From contig DDTZ01000037.1 in NCBI GenBank assembly GCA_002344565.1, forward strand, positions 1 to 8,822: DNA of 8,822 nucleotides. The letters are read 5' to 3'. The position numbers and the translations under genes are program-made. Under the pieces are notes generated by a model, which was given only the letters and a program-made list of their open reading frames with translations, searched no databases and was not told the DNA's origin. Shown here piece by piece: positions 6,155 to 8,822 of the stretch (position 1 is the stretch's first letter; each line of letters starts with the position of its first letter). Source of the stretch: Bdellovibrionaceae bacterium UBA2351 (GTDB taxonomy: Bacteria; Bdellovibrionota; Bdellovibrionia; Bdellovibrionales; Bdellovibrionaceae).

Positions 6155-6960
6155 TTCGTTTGTATTTAAATCACGATTTCAATGCAAAAGGTCTGATTCC
6201 TGATTTAGAAAACATAAAGCACTACCTGCAGTCCTCATCAGTTGAGTATGAATTTATTGAATATGGTGATTTAATGTCATTGCAAAGAATGAATATGGAT
6301 CACGCTCTGATTCGCTGTGATTTAGATTTTGGGACTCAGTATCTAGCTCAGATACCGATGGCGCCTGAAGCCGTTCGGTTCAATAAAACCTTTGATTCAT
6401 TGACTCTTGAAAATGGACATTGGCTACCTCGTCTTAAATATTTTGATATTCTTCGTCGTAAGATTGTTACCCATTTCGGAAATATCGAGATGAAAGAAAG
6501 TGCCGGTATAATCTGTGACTCGTGTTCTTTGGACGGTCTGGTGTCGCTAATAGTAAGCCTAGGTTTCCGTTCTGTTTTGCTGTTTGTTCCTGATGATTAT
6601 GAAGGGAATGTCGAGGAACTTGGGCGATATTTCATAGGAATCAAAATAAAAACGATTCCGTTTTCAACGCTAACCCAGACTCAAGAGTCCACTAGCTTAA
6701 TGATCAATGCTGTAGATTTGGAAAGTAACCCAACGTTGATGAATGACTTGGCCTATTTTAATTTTATGTCCGCGAAGGGAATCATGATCGACTTGGTATC
6801 TAAAACTCCTGTTCATCCTTTGCTGTTTGAGGCTGAGAAGGCGGGTTTAAGGACTCTGAAGCGTCGGGATTTGGCTGCATTTTATGATTATGAATCATTG
6901 CGGGTGGTTCATAGCCCGATTGAAAACGTAAAAGATCAGTTTTTTGGAAACTATTTATAA
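6151..6960 (+). CDS. Divergent shikimate-dehydrogenase-like protein, probably catalytically inactive
   Basis: This is a 269-residue soluble protein with no signal peptide or membrane helix. Its layout follows AroE (shikimate dehydrogenase). IPMAPEAV (68-75) sits where AroE has 'VT-x-P-x-K-x-AV'. NGHWLPRLKYFD (88-99) corresponds to the 'G-x-x-x-G-x-NTD' segment. A Rossmann-like strand-helix-strand at 118-148 stands where the GAGGA loop should be. SLMINAVDL (182-190) and IMIDLVSKTPVHPLLFEAEKAGL (split around 211-233) match the 'INATP-x-G' and 'D-x-VY-x-P-x-x-T-x-LL-x-x-A-x-x-x-G' motifs. The catalytic Lys, the SLSP shikimate-binding motif and the Gly-rich NADP loop are all absent; only the Asp (D99) seems kept. 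It may therefore be a pseudoenzyme or have a new role. It overlaps ribF by 4 bp with GAAGG (6138-6142) before its ATG, so it is probably translationally coupled. Homology is inferred from pattern alone. Confidence 0.7.
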   Translation: MIRLYLNHDFNAKGLIPDLENIKHYLQSSSVEYEFIEYGDLMSLQRMNMDHALIRCDLDFGTQYLAQIPMAPEAVRFNKTFDSLTLENGHWLPRLKYFDILRRKIVTHFGNIEMKESAGIICDSCSLDGLVSLIVSLGFRSVLLFVPDDYEGNVEELGRYFIGIKIKTIPFSTLTQTQESTSLMINAVDLESNPTLMNDLAYFNFMSAKGIMIDLVSKTPVHPLLFEAEKAGLRTLKRRDLAAFYDYESLRVVHSPIENVKDQFFGNYL

Positions 6961-6977
6961 ATCGAGACTATCGACCA

Positions 6978-7006
6978 GTAACAAATTCGCCACGTTTATT
7001 TAAAAT
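6978..7006 (+). promoter_or_regulatory. Weak candidate promoter upstream of pilB
   Basis: GTAACA (6978-6983, 4 of 6) and TAAAAT (7001-7006, 5 of 6) are 17 bp apart in the 54-bp gap before pilB. Transcription would start almost at the ATG, giving a nearly leaderless message, which fits the lack of any Shine-Dalgarno there. pilB may equally be read from the ribF promoter. Confidence 0.2.
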
Positions 7007-7014
7007 GATATTCT

Positions 7015-8745
7015 ATGAGCGAAATTAAACCTTGGGATAAAAAGACGTGTGATATACTGTATCGCCAAGGCTTGATTAAACCAGAACAGTACGAACAAGC
7101 CCTTGAAACAAAAAAGACCACTCCAAATTTATTACTAACCCAAATTTTGATAAATTTAAATTTTGTACAAGAAGCCCAAGTGCAAAAGGGTTTAGAAGCC
7201 TTCTACAACATTCAGGGAATTAACCTTTCCCAATTTCAAATTGATCAGGCCGTAATTGATTTGTTGCCGCGAGACATTTGCTACAAACACAACGTTATCC
7301 CGGTTCAACGGATGTTAGATAACCAAAACAAAGTTTCGACCGTTGTTATCGCATTCTCTGATCCAAGCCAGATTCTAGTGCGCGAAGATTTGCGAATCAT
7401 CACAAAAGCTAAAGTAATTCAGCCTATCGTGGCATCGCCAATCGCTATCCAAGGAGCTTTAGAGAAATACTATGGAATCAGTGTTGATAAGGCGCTTGAA
7501 GATATCGAAGGCGAAGACGCGGAATTTGACGTCCTTGATGATAAAAAAGTTGAGACCATCGATAATATCACGGACAAAGACTCTCCGGTTGTTAAATTCG
7601 TAAATGCGATTTTGAACGAAGCGATGAAAAAACGAGCCAGTGATATTCATTTTGAACCTTACGAAAAAATTTTCCGAGTTAGGTATCGCGTGGATGGTAT
7701 TTTGATCGAAGCTAAAGCGCCACCCAGAGACTGGGCGCCATCGATTTCCGCGCGTATTAAAATTATGGCAAAACTTGATATTGCGGAAAAACGTCGACCG
7801 CAAGATGGACGTTTAAAGGTTCGGACTCGTGAAGCCGACATGGATTTTCGTGTCAGTACAATGCCGACGCTTTGGGGTGAAAAAGCGGTTTTGCGTCTTT
7901 TGGATAAATCTAACTTACAGCTTGATATGACCAAGCTCGGCTTCGAAGAAGAGGACTTACGACTTTTTAAATCGTGTATCAACTTACCGCAGGGATTAGT
8001 TTTGATCACGGGACCTACGGGTTCTGGTAAAACGACTACGATTTACTCTGCCTTGTCAGAGTTGAACAAAACCGACGTAAATATTTCTACTGCTGAAGAC
8101 CCTGTAGAATTCAATTTAGAAGGAATTAATCAAGTTCAGATGAATCCTGATATCGATTTGAATTTTTCGGCGGCGTTAAAATCGTTCCTGCGGCAAGATC
8201 CTGATATCATAATGGTAGGGGAAATCCGGGATTTAGAAACGGCAGAGATTTCCTTTAAAGCCGCGTCGACAGGTCACTTGGTTGTGTCCACCCTTCACAC
8301 GAACGATGCCCCTTCGACTGTTATTCGTTTAACAGAAATCGGTATCCCGCCGTATGTCATAACTTCGACTATTAACTTAATAGTAGCCCAACGTCTTGTC
8401 GGAAAGATATGCGAAAACTGTAAAACTCCCGTCGAAATGCCAGCTCAGAACCTTATAACGATAGGCGTGCCACCTAATGAGGTTTCAGAATACAAGCTAT
8501 ACAAAGGCAAGGGGTGTGGTACCTGTAATAATACGGGAATAAAAGGCCGATTAGCTATTTATGAATTGCTTCCAATGACCGAGAAGGTAAAAGACGCAAT
8601 CTTAAAAGGCGCTAATCAGGCTCAAATACGTTTCTTAGCTCGCGAGCTCGGGCTACGTACTTTACGTCGAAGCGCACTTTTAAAGTTAAAGCGTGGAGTG
8701 ACGACGTTTGAGGAAGTTTTAAATTCTTCAGTAAAGGATACGTAG
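7015..8745 (+). CDS. pilB: Type IV pilus assembly ATPase PilB
   Basis: PilB is the cytoplasmic hexameric motor that powers pilin polymerisation at the inner membrane. The 576 residues show an N-terminal MshEN/GspE-N domain (about 10-155) and an acidic linker (160-185), then the motor domain. That contains RASDIHFEPY (207-216), Walker A GPTGSGKT (333-340), the Asp box AEDPVEF (360-366), Walker B DIIMVGE with E403, and the His box STLHTNDA (425-432). The zinc-binding CxxC pairs at C466/C469 and C501/C504 are typical of PilB and GspE and absent from PilT. The closing GVTTFEEVL is the usual C-terminus. GspE of type II secretion is the main alternative; PilB is favoured by length and by the PilT-like frame that follows, so the symbol is likely but not proven. 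An in-frame TGA at 7006-7008 fixes the ATG at 7015, which has no Shine-Dalgarno. Confidence 0.92.
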   Translation: MSEIKPWDKKTCDILYRQGLIKPEQYEQALETKKTTPNLLLTQILINLNFVQEAQVQKGLEAFYNIQGINLSQFQIDQAVIDLLPRDICYKHNVIPVQRMLDNQNKVSTVVIAFSDPSQILVREDLRIITKAKVIQPIVASPIAIQGALEKYYGISVDKALEDIEGEDAEFDVLDDKKVETIDNITDKDSPVVKFVNAILNEAMKKRASDIHFEPYEKIFRVRYRVDGILIEAKAPPRDWAPSISARIKIMAKLDIAEKRRPQDGRLKVRTREADMDFRVSTMPTLWGEKAVLRLLDKSNLQLDMTKLGFEEEDLRLFKSCINLPQGLVLITGPTGSGKTTTIYSALSELNKTDVNISTAEDPVEFNLEGINQVQMNPDIDLNFSAALKSFLRQDPDIIMVGEIRDLETAEISFKAASTGHLVVSTLHTNDAPSTVIRLTEIGIPPYVITSTINLIVAQRLVGKICENCKTPVEMPAQNLITIGVPPNEVSEYKLYKGKGCGTCNNTGIKGRLAIYELLPMTEKVKDAILKGANQAQIRFLARELGLRTLRRSALLKLKRGVTTFEEVLNSSVKDT

Positions 8746-8748
8746 AAC

Positions 8749-8822
8749 GTGAAAGATTTTCTGATGCCCGAAGTAATGCGAGAAAATTTGGCTCGACGCC
8801 AGGGATTGCTATTGGTGAATGG
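8749..8822 (+). CDS. Start of a gene after pilB, possibly a PilT-like ATPase (partial)
   Basis: A GTG at 8749 lies 3 bp after the pilB stop, with AAAGGA (8733-8738) 10 nt upstream. The frame stays open to the window end (24 complete codons); an ATG at 8764 is an alternative start. The visible residues include MPEVMRENLARRQGLLLVN. This resembles the helix and strand just before the P-loop of PilT-type retraction ATPases ('RGLVLVTG-x-TGSGKST'). Normal PilT proteins have about 120 residues before that point, so the gene would lack the N-terminal domain, or the resemblance is coincidental. Co-transcription with pilB is very likely. The segment is too short to identify firmly. Confidence 0.55.
   Translation, partial: MKDFLMPEVMRENLARRQGLLLVN

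Noticed and set aside
7459..8009. Two minus-strand open frames of about 115 codons inside pilB
   Set aside because: They are antisense to strongly conserved PilB motor motifs and have no domain signature; they are openness by chance.
1..8822. tRNA, rRNA, CRISPR arrays, defence or phage gene clusters
   Set aside because: No cloverleaf with a T-loop motif, no regularly spaced repeats, and no recognisable nuclease, integrase or phage structural genes were seen on either strand.

Overview
The window looks like chromosomal DNA of a moderately AT-rich Gram-negative bacterium. The gene set fits a member of the Bdellovibrionota (Bdellovibrio or a low-GC relative): a CHASE2 histidine kinase with an NtrC-type regulator, ribF next to a degenerate aroE-like gene, then pilB with a probable second motor-ATPase gene beginning behind it. 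This assignment is an inference from gene content; no rRNA or other taxonomic marker is present.

Left part (1-1359), accessory in character. After the possible tail of an unseen gene (1-66) comes an AT-rich gene for a secreted protein of unknown function (264-1154). Its GC content is about 32% by hand count over 781-1080, against about 44% over 7801-8100 in pilB. Next to it is a 205-bp gap that is not empty: on the minus strand it encodes the last part of an IS91-family transposase. The rest of the transposase is missing. Directly beyond it lies a LysR-type effector-binding domain without its DNA-binding half (1360-1971). The two fragments abut as expected for a deletion scar.

Middle (1958-5189, minus strand). 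This is a two-component operon: a membrane-bound CHASE2 histidine kinase (3444-5189) followed after 43 bp by a sigma-54-dependent response regulator (1958-3400). All catalytic motifs of both proteins are present. The regulator gene overlaps the LysR remnant tail to tail by 14 bp.

Right part (5190-8822, plus strand). A 47-bp divergent region, with a near-consensus sigma-70 promoter reading right, leads into ribF (FMN/FAD synthesis). ribF overlaps by 4 bp a gene for what appears to be a catalytically dead shikimate-dehydrogenase-like protein. pilB, the type IV pilus extension ATPase, follows after 54 bp. A new reading frame with a good ribosome binding site begins 4 bp after pilB and runs off the window; its few residues resemble the segment before the P-loop of PilT.

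The most interesting points are the IS91/LysR scar, the degenerate AroE-like protein tied to ribF and pilB, the unclassified AT-rich exported protein, and the short start of the PilT-like frame. I see no tRNA, rRNA, CRISPR array or complete mobile element.
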